Positions 1 through 12,664 of a stretch of 64,000 nt of DNA are shown one piece after another; within the stretch, counting starts at the first letter, position 1, and each line of letters opens with the position of its first letter. The notes under the pieces were generated by a model. It did no database searches. It was not told the origin of the DNA and was given only the letters and a program-made list of their open reading frames with translations. The translations under genes were made by a program, and so were the position numbers. This DNA is from Daphnia carinata (taxonomy: Eukaryota; Arthropoda; Branchiopoda; Diplostraca; Daphniidae): assembly GCF_022539665.2 (NCBI RefSeq), contig NC_081339.1, forward strand, positions 6,918,367 to 6,982,366, written 5' to 3'.

Positions 1-484
1 ATGTATCGCAACATAATACACGAAAAGTCCATCCACACACGCAAGAGACATCTGTGCCCCCCCCCCCCATTCACGCACAATCCCTGCTGGATTTAAATAC
101 ATGTTTTTATGTGTCACCTGGTTTTATTTTTGACTTGGCCACAGCTTTCAAGGAGGATGTCCGTAAAGCCCCCCCCCCTCCCCTACCATTCACCTGGACA
201 AGAAGAGATAGTCGATGAAAAGAATGGCCGATTTAGAAGGTTTTCGTTTGTTGGGCAGATCCAATTGAACGTATGGCGACATAAAAGACGAAACAAAAAG
301 GTGGGCATTTATTATATGGGGGAAGGAGGGAGGGGGGGGCGTAAAAGAAATGGCCAATCCAGACGGGGATTGCGTTGTTCTTTTGTTTTTTTGTCTCTAC
401 AATAATCTTTTTTCTTTTCTTTATCCATAAAACCTAGTGGCACTCTAACCGATGCGTTATTAATACGTTGATTGATTTTATTTT

Positions 485-485
<1 letters not shown>

Positions 486-515
<30 letters not shown>
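486..515. repeat. Poly(A) tract, 30 nt
   Basis: Uninterrupted run of A on the plus strand. It has no flanking duplication or element body, so it is a simple homopolymer rather than a retrotransposon tail. Confidence 0.9.
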
Positions 516-517
<2 letters not shown>

Positions 518-892
518 TGTTGCAAAAACGATTCGAAAATTCGATTACGACAATCATTTGTTTTCGTTTTCCATTGGCGTTTTGCGAGTGAAAAGCGCCC
601 TTAAAAAAAAAAAAAAGAAAAAAAGATGAATCGAAAAGATGAACGTGTAATTTAATTTAAAATCACGTAAACGACAACAGACGAAAATGATCACGAGCAT
701 TCGGTACGTTCGCATTTAGACGTCAGGATTTTTATTCTATTTCTTTCCACCCTCTTTTTTTTTTCTTTCTTTCTTGGCTCGATCCTCGTATGGACCAAAC
801 CCCTTTGCCTTCGTTTCTCTCTATTTCGTCTTAACTCGTGCTCGTTGATTAAAGCCTCTACTCACACACAGAGAGAAGGGAAGAGACTGTCA

Positions 893-913
893 AGAGAGAG
901 AGAGAGAGAGAGA
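893..913. repeat. (GA)n microsatellite
   Basis: Alternating AG dinucleotide run within a purine-rich stretch. Confidence 0.9.
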
Positions 914-1228
914 AATGAGGAGCGATGAGAGAAGCCATCAAGAAAACGGGAGGGAGAAGAGTCTTTTGATCCGGTGTGATCCACTACATTGTTGTTAGAT
1001 GGATTTTTTTTTCCTTCCTTCCCTGCCTCCTTCCCTTCCACATTGACTAAAATCTTCTTCCATTCTCTTCGATTTTCTCATTGATGAGAGCTCCCGAGTC
1101 GGAAAGAAAAAAATAAAGGGGGAGGGGGGAGGTAGAGCTCGGGCTGCTTCCTCAAGAAAAAAAAAGAAAAAGGAAGGATTACATTTTGCCTTTGCTCACA
1201 AACAAGAGAGCAGGTAATAGGGAAGCCC

Positions 1229-1229
1229 T

Positions 1230-1260
<31 letters not shown>

Positions 1261-1261
1261 T
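1229..1261. repeat. Compound (CT)n(GT)n microsatellite
   Basis: About ten CT units run directly into five or more GT units. Confidence 0.9.
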
Positions 1262-1924
1262 CCATATCTTCACCAAAAAGAGTTTGACATCCCCAGCCCC
1301 GGAAAGATGAAAGGCAGTGAGGAGGGGAGGGAGGGTTTCGTCCTTTGCTGGTAAATAGGGTTTCGGCCATCAATTTCAGAGTCCAGTTTGCGTTCACGAG
1401 GAGTTTCGTTGGAAACTCGGAGAACCCCCTTCGTCGTTCATTTTTTTTTTCTTTTCTTTTTCTCTTTCTTTTGGCAGTGTAAACAGCCCAACAATAGGGT
1501 GGAGGAGGAGGGCGAGTTTGAATCTGATCAAAAGGCCAGTTCTCATTTCCTCCGGGGGGGGGGGGCTTCTAACAGGTTTTACAAGAGAAGCTGGGCACGC
1601 ACGCATTTTATGGCGGAAAAGAAAAGAAAAGAAAAAAAAAAAGTTCTATGACCTGTCAACTGCACATTCAACAGCTGTTCGCATCCAAGTCCACATTTAA
1701 AAAAAAAAAAAAAAAAAGATGCTGGTGTCGCGCTTTGATCCCACACCAAACCGAGACGCAATCCAATTTTTTCTTTCCCTCATCATTTTCAATCAATGAA
1801 ATGCGACATCAAATTTCAAAAATAAATTAATAAAAAAGGACTACTTATTTTTAATCATTAAAAAAAAAAAATGCATAGCCAAGAAAACATGAGCCAATGG
1901 TAGATGGGGGAAGGGTCAATAGAG

Positions 1925-1965
1925 ACACGCGCGCACACACGCACACACGCACACACACACACACA
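1925..1965. repeat. Imperfect (CA)n microsatellite
   Basis: CA units broken by occasional CG, typical of an ageing dinucleotide repeat. Confidence 0.9.
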
Positions 1966-2026
1966 TAACAATTGTTGATGCTTCGGGCCATCGGGGGGGT
2001 ACGTCCTATTTGCTACCTGTACGTCT

Positions 2027-2107
2027 TGATGCCGTACACGGGCAGCGTATTGATCCCCCTGTAGACATTTAGAGCCGTGCCCCGAACGTTTTCCAGCAGA
2101 TTTCAAT
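2027..2107 (-). other. GC-richer island, possible coding exon
   Basis: On the minus strand this island reads as about 27 codons (start of frame LLENVRGTALNVYRG, end YGIKTYR). It ends at AG|GTAGCA, a plausible donor at codon phase 2, the same phase as the four first exons to the right. Against it: no in-frame ATG exists upstream (a TGA lies just before), and no AG acceptor with a pyrimidine tract is visible because poly(A) precedes it. I do not recognise the peptide. It may be a small exon with an unusual acceptor, a conserved non-coding element, or chance. Confidence 0.25.
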
Positions 2108-2844
2108 TTGATCAAACAATTTTCGTTTTTTTTTTTTTTTTTTTCAACAAAAGAAAAAACGCAGCCAAGAAGAAGATGATTTGCTTTCTCTTTTGAAAAC
2201 ACGAAAATAAAATTAAAGAGAGTAAAGGAAGATGCAAAGCAGTTGGTGCGTTCATTGTTTCTTTGAACAATCATAACCAAAAAAGCCCTTCTCCATTTGA
2301 TGTGAATCTCATTTCACCATTGAACAAACCCGCGAGATGTTAGCGTGATAAAAATAAAAAACAAAAAAAACCGCACAGTCAATGGCGACACCAGCGCAAC
2401 CTTTTTTTTTTTTTTTTTTCTCGTTCCAAAAAGAGGAAAGGGAAAGGAGAAAAAAAAAAAAAACAGGTGGTTGTACGCGACAGGAAAGACAAAGTTTCCT
2501 ATGCGGAGGGGCTTCTCTTATCCGCCGAGTCCCGCATCCTTCGTCTTCTTCTTTCACTCGGGCTGTTTCCATCGAGCAACCCTCGACCGCCGTACCTTCT
2601 CCCCCCACCCCGCCTCTCTTTCTCTCTCTCTCACTCTCTTCTTCGCGTCTCTCTTTCGCTCTATTCGCCGTGAACGCACATCAACATATTGATCCGTTCC
2701 AACAATATATTCTCTGTGCGTTTCGGTGCCATGTCTTTTTAAAAAAAAAAAAAATAAAATAAAAAAGGAAACCACCATCCGCATCACACGTAAATAAACC
2801 CCCCACATATTTTTTTTTTTTTTTTTTTGTGCCTAAGTGTATTA

Positions 2845-2850
<6 letters not shown>

Positions 2851-2878
<28 letters not shown>
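2851..2878. repeat. Poly(A) tract, 28 nt, next to poly(T)
   Basis: A run of A directly follows a poly(T) stretch (2810-2828) and a short spacer, forming an A/T inverted pair just downstream of the exon at 2919-3157. Confidence 0.9.
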
Positions 2879-2880
<2 letters not shown>

Positions 2881-2918
2881 AGGAGAGCGAGCGGAGGAGA
2901 GGGAAAAAAAAAACTTAC

Positions 2919-3157
2919 ACGGCCATAGAAGTGCGCCTTTTACGTAAGAGAAGGTCTTGAACGTTTGCGGAGACGGCGGAACTGCCGTCTTCGCGGCACG
3001 TCTCCACCCGTATGAGCGGCATGGCGTGCGGAACGCACAGCGATTTCGAACGGTCGCGTTTCGGTGGGCAGAAACCCACAGCCGATGGATTGTCCGTGTT
3101 GTTGGTAGCGGCTTGCGATCGGTTCCGATCGCGGAACAAAATCGATGACAACTTCAT
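2919..3157 (-). CDS. Candidate alternative first coding exon D of an unidentified gene
   Basis: The exon starts at ATG 3157 (MKLSS) and ends before GTAAGT at 2918-2913, with two bases of the last codon left over (phase 2). It encodes 79 codons rich in basic and polar residues, including LLLRKRRTS, a good basophilic-kinase-type site, and PPKRDRSKS. There is no signal peptide or membrane segment. Poly(A) rather than a pyrimidine tract precedes the ATG on the minus strand, so an internal exon is unlikely and a first exon is favoured. GC content is clearly higher than in the flanks. I do not recognise the protein. A phosphodiesterase-like or other signalling gene with several promoters is conceivable, but nothing in the residues proves it. 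Confidence 0.5.
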
Positions 3158-3325
3158 TTTTTTTTTTTTTTTTTTAAATTTTCGATTTCAATTGAAAAGG
3201 AAAAAAAAAAAATCAAATGACGGCCACCCACTTATTTAACTGTCACGACCGCCCAAATACGAAATCAACAGAAATCCCGCGCGTATTATTTTATTTTTGG
3301 CACAGATGGGTGATTTTAGAAAAGG

Positions 3326-3361
3326 CACACACACACGCACACACACACACACACACACACA
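3326..3361. repeat. (CA)n microsatellite
   Basis: About 17 CA units with one CG interruption. Confidence 0.9.
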
Positions 3362-4691
3362 AGCACGCGATTTTTTTTGTTTTGTTATCGTTAATTTAAA
3401 TTTGTTTCACACTCGCAACACCAAAAGAAAAGATATAAATAAATAAAGAAAAAAAGAAAAACAAAACGAAAAGTAACACATTCGAGTGTGTGTGGCAGCA
3501 GCCGCCGCTGCTGTGCTATCGCAACGGACGCAACAGCGAGATTAAATAAAAAAAACCAACAAAAAAAAAAACCAAAACCAAAACAAACAAACAACAGAAA
3601 TTGAATAGTAGAACGAAAAGGGGAGAGAGAGAGAGAGCGCAACGGACCGACCACACAGCGCAGCGACCCCCCACTCACGCTGTACACAGTCGGTAGTTTT
3701 CGTGCTACTCGCAGCACTTGTGCCAAAGCCCTGCTCAGATATCAATTTGTGTCCTGTGAGTTGTAGCCCCCCCCCCCCGTTCTTTAGGGTGAAACGTAGA
3801 ACGGCCAGAAACAGACGAGCGATGTAGGCAAGCGTGTCTCGCGGCGCATGCCCCGAAAGCCAAATGAAAAGGGGTGCTACTACAACGTTTGTTTTGGATT
3901 TTATCTTTAGGGGGGGATTTCTTTTTTTCTTATCTCTTTTTTTTTTTTTTTTTATAATGAATTACTACAAGTAAACAACTAGTAGGTCTTTTGTTTTGTA
4001 TGCAGCGTCTACATCGTTGGCTCGCGTCCACTTTTGATTTGAATCGGGCACTTTCAGTGTTGATAAGGACACATCCCTATCTCGATAGAAACTGATGTGT
4101 TTTTTGTTTTGTTTTGTTTTTTTTCCCCAGGACTCGGGCTGTTTTTAAAATTAGGGTTTTCATTTTTGTTTAATAAAGTGAAAAGCTCAAATTAGATTTC
4201 AGTTTGTGAGAGCTCGTTTTTTTTTTGTTTTTTGTTTCAAAAAAAAAAAAAAAATTGATATTCAAATCAAAAGTGTGTGCGGGAGAAAAGCGAAGCAATG
4301 GGCAATCTAACCGGGTCTGACTGGTATTGTCAACTTTGTTTGTTTTTGTGTTGTTGTTTTGTTTTTGTTTTTATATAGGGGACATTTGATTATTTCATGA
4401 GATAGCGTTACGACAACATAAACAACAATAGTAGAGGGAAAATAAAAAAGAAACTTTCGCGACCGACTTCTAATTCTACTTTCAGTTCGGGCAATCTGTC
4501 ACGAGGGATGATATATACAATTAGTCTTCTACTTTTGTATTTATTTCATTTTGTTTTTTTAGGTCATTAGAACAGAAAAATTGGTCAATCACGTGAACCA
4601 AAGTGGTCCATTTTGAGAAGAATTTTGTTTTGTTTTTCCCCCCCGTCTTTTCTAAAATCTATTAAATGGAAATAGATACGCCTACGACAAA

Positions 4692-4704
4692 CGCCATCTA
4701 GCGG
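4692..4704. promoter_or_regulatory. CTCF-like motif
   Basis: CGCCATCTAGCGG. The reverse complement is CCGCTAGATGGCG, which resembles the arthropod/vertebrate CTCF core (CC..TAG.TGGCG). A related string, GGTGGCGCTAGCAGG, lies about 55 bp further right. The match is by eye. Confidence 0.35.
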
Positions 4705-7700
4705 TACCCTCTGCAATTATTTTTAAAACTCCAATAGCTTCAATAAAAGAACGTTTGGTGGCGCTAGCAGGCGGAGAACGAACACTTCAAAGCAACGCGA
4801 ATTTCACGCAACAAGTATTCGCTTTAAATACGAAATTTATACTCCAAGCATAAATTTGAGACGTCCATCGATCTTACTCCTTCTCCCTTTTTTTTTTTTT
4901 TTTTTTTAATGATACCAACCTCTTGGCTTCCGGCATCCACTTGACATTTACCACTATGCTCCTCTCTCCAATTAAGAAAACGGCATTAAAAAAAAAAAGA
5001 AATGAAAAGAAAAACGGAGATCATTACTGTCAGTATCCTACTGCCCCCTCCTCCAAAAAAGTCAAAACGTGCCTTTTTCCACACTACAGTTTCAAATGGA
5101 GTTACTCAATCATTGGACTAAATGGCTCAAGTTCAGATCAAACTCTGGCACAAAAAAAGAAGAAAAAAGAAAACGAAACACGTCGCAAGTCCCGCGGCCA
5201 AGTCAGTCGGAACAACTCGAGCCCAAGTATATAAAAAAAAAAAAAAAAAATAACAAAAAAAAAAACAATTGCAGAGTCAAACTCTTGATGTGTCCCACTG
5301 GAATTCCGTCAAAAGGACGAGTAGGATCACACACACACACCCCCCCCACACCGCCTTCTCCGCATACAAATAGGGGATAGCAAACGGATGCGGATAACAG
5401 TGAAAGAAGAAAAACTTCAATTGTTTCTTGAACAGTTCATTTCAAATGCTGGATGCGTCGTGGCTGTGGGTGTCGCATCAGGACATTTTCCATATCATTT
5501 GAATCGCGTGCTGGCCTAAGCTTTTATGCGCGTGATCGATAGCAATATGCGAATCACTTGATTGGAAACTCTCTTTCAATTTTTCTATCTTTTTTTTTTC
5601 TTTTTCTTTTTCTTCAAACATTTTCAATCGATCGCAGAATTGAAGTCGTCGTCGTTCGCCATCCGATTTATAAATCTTTTTTTCTCCTTCGTGTCTCTCC
5701 GTGTGTGAAAACTCAACTTGATCCACTTGGCTTTGTCGCTTTTTTTTTTAATGCTCTACAACGTCCACTTGGCCATTTTTCGAAAAGAAAAATAAATAAA
5801 AATAAAGTCTCCCTCATCTCATACGATGCTCCTTAAGTAATCGGATTTTGCGCTTGTCAGTCTCAAAAAAAAAAAAAAAAAATGTATCTTCATATTTTTC
5901 AAAACCCCCCCCCCCTTTTTTTTTTCTTTGAACTTTTGTCTGTTTGGCGATCGTATGCAAATGTCAATCGGGCGTGTCCGGGTTGATAGGAAACAGGCCG
6001 GGGGAAATAGAAATACAAGTTGGGGTTTAAACAAGTCACGCCATCTGCCTTTACGTGAAGGATATGTTTACGAAGCCATCGCACTTTTTGTTTGTTCTAT
6101 TTCTTTCGGACGTTTTGCAAAAAAAAAAAACAAAACAAACAAAAAAAAAAACCCATGTCTTTTCATGCGTACGTGATACCCTCGATGTAAAGAAAAGCGA
6201 ACCCGATATTTGCATTCGATCTGTTATTATAAAAAATAAAAAAAAATACGGGAGGAGGAGGAAGGACCTTCCAGGAATTTATTTGTGTAACGCATCCGTG
6301 TTCCAGCGAATTTGTACATAAAGACGCCAAAGTTGTTCAATCAAAATTAAGTTTAAAAAAAAAAAAAATTGATGAAAAGGAAAGTTGGAATTGCTGTTTT
6401 TTCTTTTTGAAACGATTGAAATTCATCACAGTTTTTATGACAACGTATGGCAACGCCCACTTCGAAGCAAAGCTTCCGGCAATTGTTTGCTCATCGGGCA
6501 ATAACTTCAAGAAAAAGACTTGCCTCCTCCTCTTCCTCCCTCCCCACACTGAAGCAAAAAAAAATAAATAAATAAATAAATAAAATAAAATACGCAATGG
6601 CAATATCCTTTTTTTTTTTTATTTTGCTCGATGCCCTAGCGACAATTCGTGTGTCAACACATTTGCCAAGACACGCGCAACAAAAATTACGACCCGGCTG
6701 CATATGAAAATGGCCGTACGTAAAACGCTAACGATGGAGCGATGAAAACAGCCCAAACAAATCATCGGTGAAAAGACAAAAATCGCATGGCAAATTGTTC
6801 TTTATTATTTAACACGGCAAAAAAAAATAAACCCGTTCTACCCATTTATGCGAGTTGTTGTGTTACAACATGGACGACCGTCTAGCGGGCCGGCAATTGG
6901 TCTTAAAAAAAATAAAAACAGACAAAAATGGACATCCTCTATTTTATTTTATTTTTAAGAAAGAGGGACGAACGGCTTGTCGCGGTTGTCACTATTTTCA
7001 AAAGGAAATGTCCAACAAAGTTTCGCGCACTAAGTACCGAAGCAACTCTGGCCGTTAAGCCGCGGGTGGCGTGACGAACGCCCCCAGCTGCCGCCACATC
7101 GTAACGGCCGCTCTCGTTCAATTACAATCCCCCTACCCTTTCAACAGTTCCAGTTTTAATTCATCAAAGTTGTGTTTTTTCAAACTTTGTCATCAACGAC
7201 CCCGAAACGCGACATCTTTACGAGAAACGATGAACTCGAGTGAGTTCTTTATATATATAAAAAAAGAAAAGAAAAAATTGAATAGACATTTCTTGAAAAT
7301 AGATGGAAACGTAATCATCGGATTAATTCGCTATTTTATAAAAAAAAAAAAAAAAAAAAAAAAAAGATTTCATCTCAAAGGCGATCTCCGTAACCCTATT
7401 CCGGTTCACCGATCCTTTTGATATCACTGGTATCTAATAAAAAAGGTATCAGCGAAGCGAGCGGAAATAGCCCTACCGGCGGATGTGATAACGGAGATCC
7501 GGTCGTGTGCGAAAACAAGTGCCAGCAAAAAAAAAACAAACAAAAAAAAAAACAGAAATGGAATGCATCTTTAAATGACGATTCACGTTCCATTTACAGA
7601 TTGGCTTCTTACGGGTACGAATACATTTCTTCTCCATTCAGCTCACAATAGGAAATGGAGGGGTACACGCACGACCGACATTTATTGGGTCCACACGTTT

Positions 7701-8595
7701 TCCCCAACGTGTTGCATTCATACCAAAAAGGCGAATCGCGTGCGTTTGTTGAGACCCTCCCCGTTACGTAACCCGCCGATCTTTAGGTGAACGACGAACG
7801 TTTAGCCAAATTTGATTTTTAAAAGACATTAAGACGTTTTTCTTTTTGTTCTGGATTCCCTTGAAGGAAGAGAGGGGGGTAAGTGGGACTCAATTTGAAT
7901 GTCGCGCATTTAAAACGATCAGCGATTCATCGTAAAGCAAAAAAAAAAAAAAAAAAAAAAAAAATCGATTACAGTTTGCCAGAGCCATACGAGTTTTGCT
8001 GACTTGGCGAGCTGACTAGCGCGGGGAGTCTTTGCCAATCAATTTGCGCAAGTCACAAAATATTGAAATCCATTTCTAACCGAATTCTAGAAATGCCGAA
8101 GTAGCCAATCAACGTTTTTCATTTTAAACAAAAAGATTAAAAGAGCCGTGAAAAAAAAAAAAAAAAATGAAACATTTAATACGGGAGGGGGGGGGGGGGG
8201 CTTTTGTCAGCATAAAATTTGATATTTCGGAAAAGGGGGCTCGTTAGAATAGCCCACAAATGAGTTCATTAACGACTAATTGGCACTGGCTGGTGAATGT
8301 CTGCGGGATTGATTGCCTGCTTGTGAAGCCGACTGATTTGCCTTGCAAAAAGACAACGGGACGACGTGCGCGTTTTAGCCGAATGGGAAATTCAAAAACA
8401 GTTTTTTTTTTTTTTCATCCATTTTTCCCTGATTCGACATTAATGAGGTAGTTCCCTAATTCATCGCGAAAAACAGTCGCATTAAACAACATGACATTGA
8501 CAGACTGTTGACTGTTGCAGACATCCAACAAGTTGATCCCTTTTTAAAGACAAGTAAGAAAACAAGACGATTGAATTTCAGGAAATTCAATTCCA

Positions 8596-8628
<33 letters not shown>

Positions 8629-9495
8629 TTTTTAAATAATGCTTCAATGTCGAATGCAAAGAAATGGATTTAATAACATCGAAACGTCGTAAGACGTCAA
8701 TTACTCTGCCTATGTAAACATCTAAAAAAGAACAAAAAAAAAAGAAATCGATAAAAACATAATAGCAAAAATTTGGTACATTTTTATCGTCACGGTTCGC
8801 GATGCCATTATCAATCAATTGGCTATTGATCATTTCTTTTTTGTTGCTCACTAAAAATGGATCCATTTCTTTCGCAAAAAAAAAAAAAAAAAATAGGAAA
8901 CTTGCCGAACCCTCTTAACGTTCCCCTTTTCAATAAAACAATGTATCGTTAGGTAAGCCACCATCCACGCACATCAATCAACGAGTCCCAGTCTTCATGT
9001 TCACGACTTTGCACTCGAAGAAAATGGATCCGAATGGTTTGAGTAAATTCAAACGTCAGGCGCAACTAAAAACGGGAACTTTGAAAATGTACGGCGTGAA
9101 AGCGAACGTGACAAAGACAAATTCGAGAGGCCAGTAGGTACAAGAACCGTGCAGATCGAGTCGGTGTGTGCCCAACTCGTTTTGGTTGTCCGACAAAGCG
9201 GGCCCAAGTTGTGCCCTAATTAGAAACATCAACTGACTAGCAACATTCAAAGTTATCACTCAAAATGCAACGTATTCAAAGCGCCCAAAAAGCGAGCGAA
9301 AGTGGACGGTATAAACAGGTTGGACATCGACTCGAACAAAACTGTTAAACTAAGACATTTTTGATGCCGTCCAGATTTCGGCGAACAGATCCGATTCTCA
9401 AGTGCCGTTGGAAACGAACATGTTCCAAAATTCATCGGCTGACGTCAAAAGCCGAAGACAACAGTTTCCAACCGTCTTCCTCCACAATCCGAACA

Positions 9496-9497
<2 letters not shown>

Positions 9498-9535
<38 letters not shown>
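9498..9535. repeat. Poly(T) tract, 38 nt
   Basis: Longest T run in the window. Uninterrupted. Confidence 0.9.
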
Positions 9536-12500
9536 CCTTTTGATTATTCCACTAAAAGTATTGAACGTTCTCCTACGACTCTGAAGCAAAAACATTGGCG
9601 CGCAATTTTAAACCCTTTTTTTTTTTTCCCCGATGCGGATCGATCCGCGTTTACTTCATCCATTTTACATTGGGCGTAAGTGTCTTTTGGAAATCTACGG
9701 GCACGCAAAGTGTGAAGCGGGCCGAATGAATATTTCAATTTGAATAGGGTTGAGAAAAGAAGAAGAAGAAAAAAAAAGACAATGTGCGGAGCAATAGGAT
9801 GGGCGTCGTGTGAGAATGCTGGCCAGCAAAAAAAGAAATGAATTAAGACAAATGGCAATTGAAAGCAGCTTTCTAAATGCTTTCAGAGATAATTTCACGT
9901 GTCGCTCTATTGATTTTTTTTTTTTTTTTTTTTACAGATACCGTCATTGAGCTATCTTGCCGCATGCAAAGGCGGTTTCGCCATCAAGTTCAATCCTTCA
10001 TGTTTCCCTTTTAATTTAATGAATTATCTATCGCCTTTTTTATTTCAATTAAAAGTAGATATTTAGGTTTAAAGAGACTCGTTTGTTTTAGCCGCAACGG
10101 CGCTGTCAGCAGAGAAATGACGCGACGAGCGAAGAAGAAAAACGAAAGTCGTTTCACCTCTGCTTTCCACACGGTTAACTCCAACGTAGTTAAACCGATT
10201 CATTTTTGAATTTGACAAGCCCTTTTAAGATAAATAAATGCAACAGTGGCCTTTGAAAACACCGTCTCATTTTGTAACGAGATTTTTCTCCAGTCGTGTG
10301 TTCCCAAATTCAAACGTCACATCGATCCACGCGTCCCCTTGATCGCGCGCACCCTGGCCGAGAATTTTGAATGTCTCGTTTCATCACATTTTGCTCACCC
10401 ACTTGTTAAATGACGCACAACGCGGCGATGATTGGCGCTGTGAAACGGATAAAAGTAAAAAGCAAAACGGTGAAATCAACCTTCAAATGAGTCATCCATT
10501 TCGCACACCAAACAAACAAAAAAAAACGACGCTCTTGGCAACAGTTTTCTCCGAATCCAAACACGAAAAATGAGAGTAAAAGTTTTATCCTTTTTTCTTC
10601 TCCTTTGGTTGCCTGGAAATCATTTTTGCGTTTGTTTTCGGAAGAAAAGCAGTTCTACTTTTTAGGTGGTCTCATCATCCAACGGCAAGGCGATCCGAAA
10701 CCTCCGCATTGAAAACAAGCTTCAATTGTGTTGCCCTTTATTTATTTTTATTTTATTTTTGCTTGTTATGTCATTCAACCGTCAAAGTGTGTCAAATTTC
10801 AAAGTATAACAACACGAAACAGATTACCCGCCGTTCGCCGACGCTATGAATAGCTCTCCTTTTCTGCCTACGCTAATGAGAAACCCTTAATTAAGGCTAT
10901 ACGCCATCTCCAAAAGATACTTGTTTTCATACTTGAAATAACTTTTTCTTTTATTCTTTAGAGAGAAAGGATCTTTAATAACCCATAGGCCGGCGGCTAT
11001 TTTTTTAGAATACCAATTTTCTCCAAATTCAGAGCAAAATGATTACATTTCCCCCACAATCTCTAATAAAAAAAAAAAACAAAAAAAACCCCGCACAACT
11101 TGTCCATCAACATTCAGAAACTCAGGCGAGACTTTCGCTTCCTCATTAATTAACAAAAGCAACAAGGAAAAGGAAAAAAAACAAACAAAAAACAACAACA
11201 ATAAAACTTGATGCGGATTAAAATAAGAAAAGTTATGGTTCACTACCATCGAATCGCCTAATTTGGGTGGATGTAAAAAGAAAAAGAAAAAAAAAAAAAA
11301 AGAAGTCCCGGCAGGTACCACACCTTCCAACCGATTTGTTGAGTGTTAAAACACCTAGACTGGTTTTTTTGCTCCGCTTCATTTGCATTCCGACGCTGTA
11401 AGCAAATTCCAAGGTTATTTCACGTTGCATCCGGTTCTAGTTTCACCCAAAAAAAGAAAAAAAATATATACGAAATGAAGTAAATTGGCTTCCCAAGTAG
11501 CTTTTTTGACACGCAATTAGCAATTGAGATAGGTGCGCGTCAGTTTGGAGACAGAAATATGACAATGTCGCTTTAGCTTGCGCGCAAGACAGGTGCCACC
11601 ATTTTAGCGCCAAATTCAAGCGCTCGAAGTGCACGAAATGTACGAAAATCGAAAAACGTTGTTGTGAACACACGCGAACAATGTGCGTGACAAGCAAACA
11701 GGGGATTCGAAAGATAACCGACGCCAAAAAAAAAAAAAAAAAATCTATTTTTGCGGAATTAATAAATAAATAAATACCGCGAATTGGCGTGATCATGTAA
11801 AAAGGCAATCAAAAGCGAATGGGAAAACGGACAGGTGGAAAATCTGTACCCCTTGACATTGAGCCAAAACTCCGTGACTGTGCGTGATTCCTTCGAAAGA
11901 CCACCGTGTTCGCTTGGTTGTCTGATCTCAATCGATTCTTGGTAAAAAAAACAAACAAAAAACAAACAGAAAAACAGAAAAACAGAAAACAGAAAACGAA
12001 CGACAACGCAAACAACTCTTCGATCTTTTTCTTTTCTCTTTTTTTTTTCTCGGTGGACAGCGGGAAAATGACCGGCTCCCTTTTTATTTTTTTTTGATGT
12101 CTCACTTTTCAAACGGTAAAAATTTTCGGAAATGCAAAAATGTCGTAAAAAGAGAATGGAGACTTTCGAAAAGGATGCGCTAAAACCCGATTGACCACTC
12201 CATTTCGACACGTAATCAAAATGAATCGCTGCATTGAACATTTCCCTCCCTCCCTCCCTACCTACCTCCCTCTCTCTCTCTATCTCTGCGTCCGTCGTGG
12301 AATTAAGAAGAAAAAGGGGGCGATGTTACTTCATCGTTCATTTCAACTTGTAAGGAAAATGATAAAAAGCGTTTCAGTCGAATTTTGTTCTGAAATCACG
12401 AAACGATAGATCGTGACAAAGACGTTGAGATATCGATGATGGACAGAATCGAACAAGGAAAATAAGCAAACAATCAAAATTACGCATCGGTAAAAATTGC

Positions 12501-12624
12501 AATTGCGATTCATGACGTGGATGAGGATGTTTCGAAAGAAAACAACACACAAGCTATTCAAAAAGGGAATGTAAAAAGAAAATCAATTTAGTTATTTGAA
12601 TTCTTAAAATTCAACCTCATTAAG

Positions 12625-12660
<36 letters not shown>
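12625..12660. repeat. Poly(A) tract, about 36 nt
   Basis: Uninterrupted A run in AT-rich DNA. No element body is visible. Confidence 0.9.

Positions 12661-12664
<4 letters not shown>

Larger units (their letters stand above)
1..2918. other. Low-complexity, gene-poor sequence (probable intron)
   Basis: No supported complete gene. The stretch is dominated by poly(A) and poly(T) tracts (A30 at 486-515, A28 at 2851-2878), purine-rich tracts and CA/GA/CT microsatellites. Apparent open frames here are homopolymer translations (Lys/Phe runs). The one GC-richer island, 2027-2107, is listed separately. The best explanation is intron sequence of the minus-strand gene whose first exons lie at 2919-25325. 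Confidence 0.5.

Noticed and set aside
2154-2762. Several overlapping open frames of 70-130 codons
   Set aside because: They consist mainly of Lys, Phe, Ser and Leu runs encoded by A/T homopolymers, with no splice or start context.
3326-3361. CRISPR-like or satellite array
   Set aside because: Simple CA dinucleotides with no spacers or repeat unit.
9498-12660. Long A/T runs as retrotransposon tails
   Set aside because: No element body, target-site duplication or reverse-transcriptase frame next to them.
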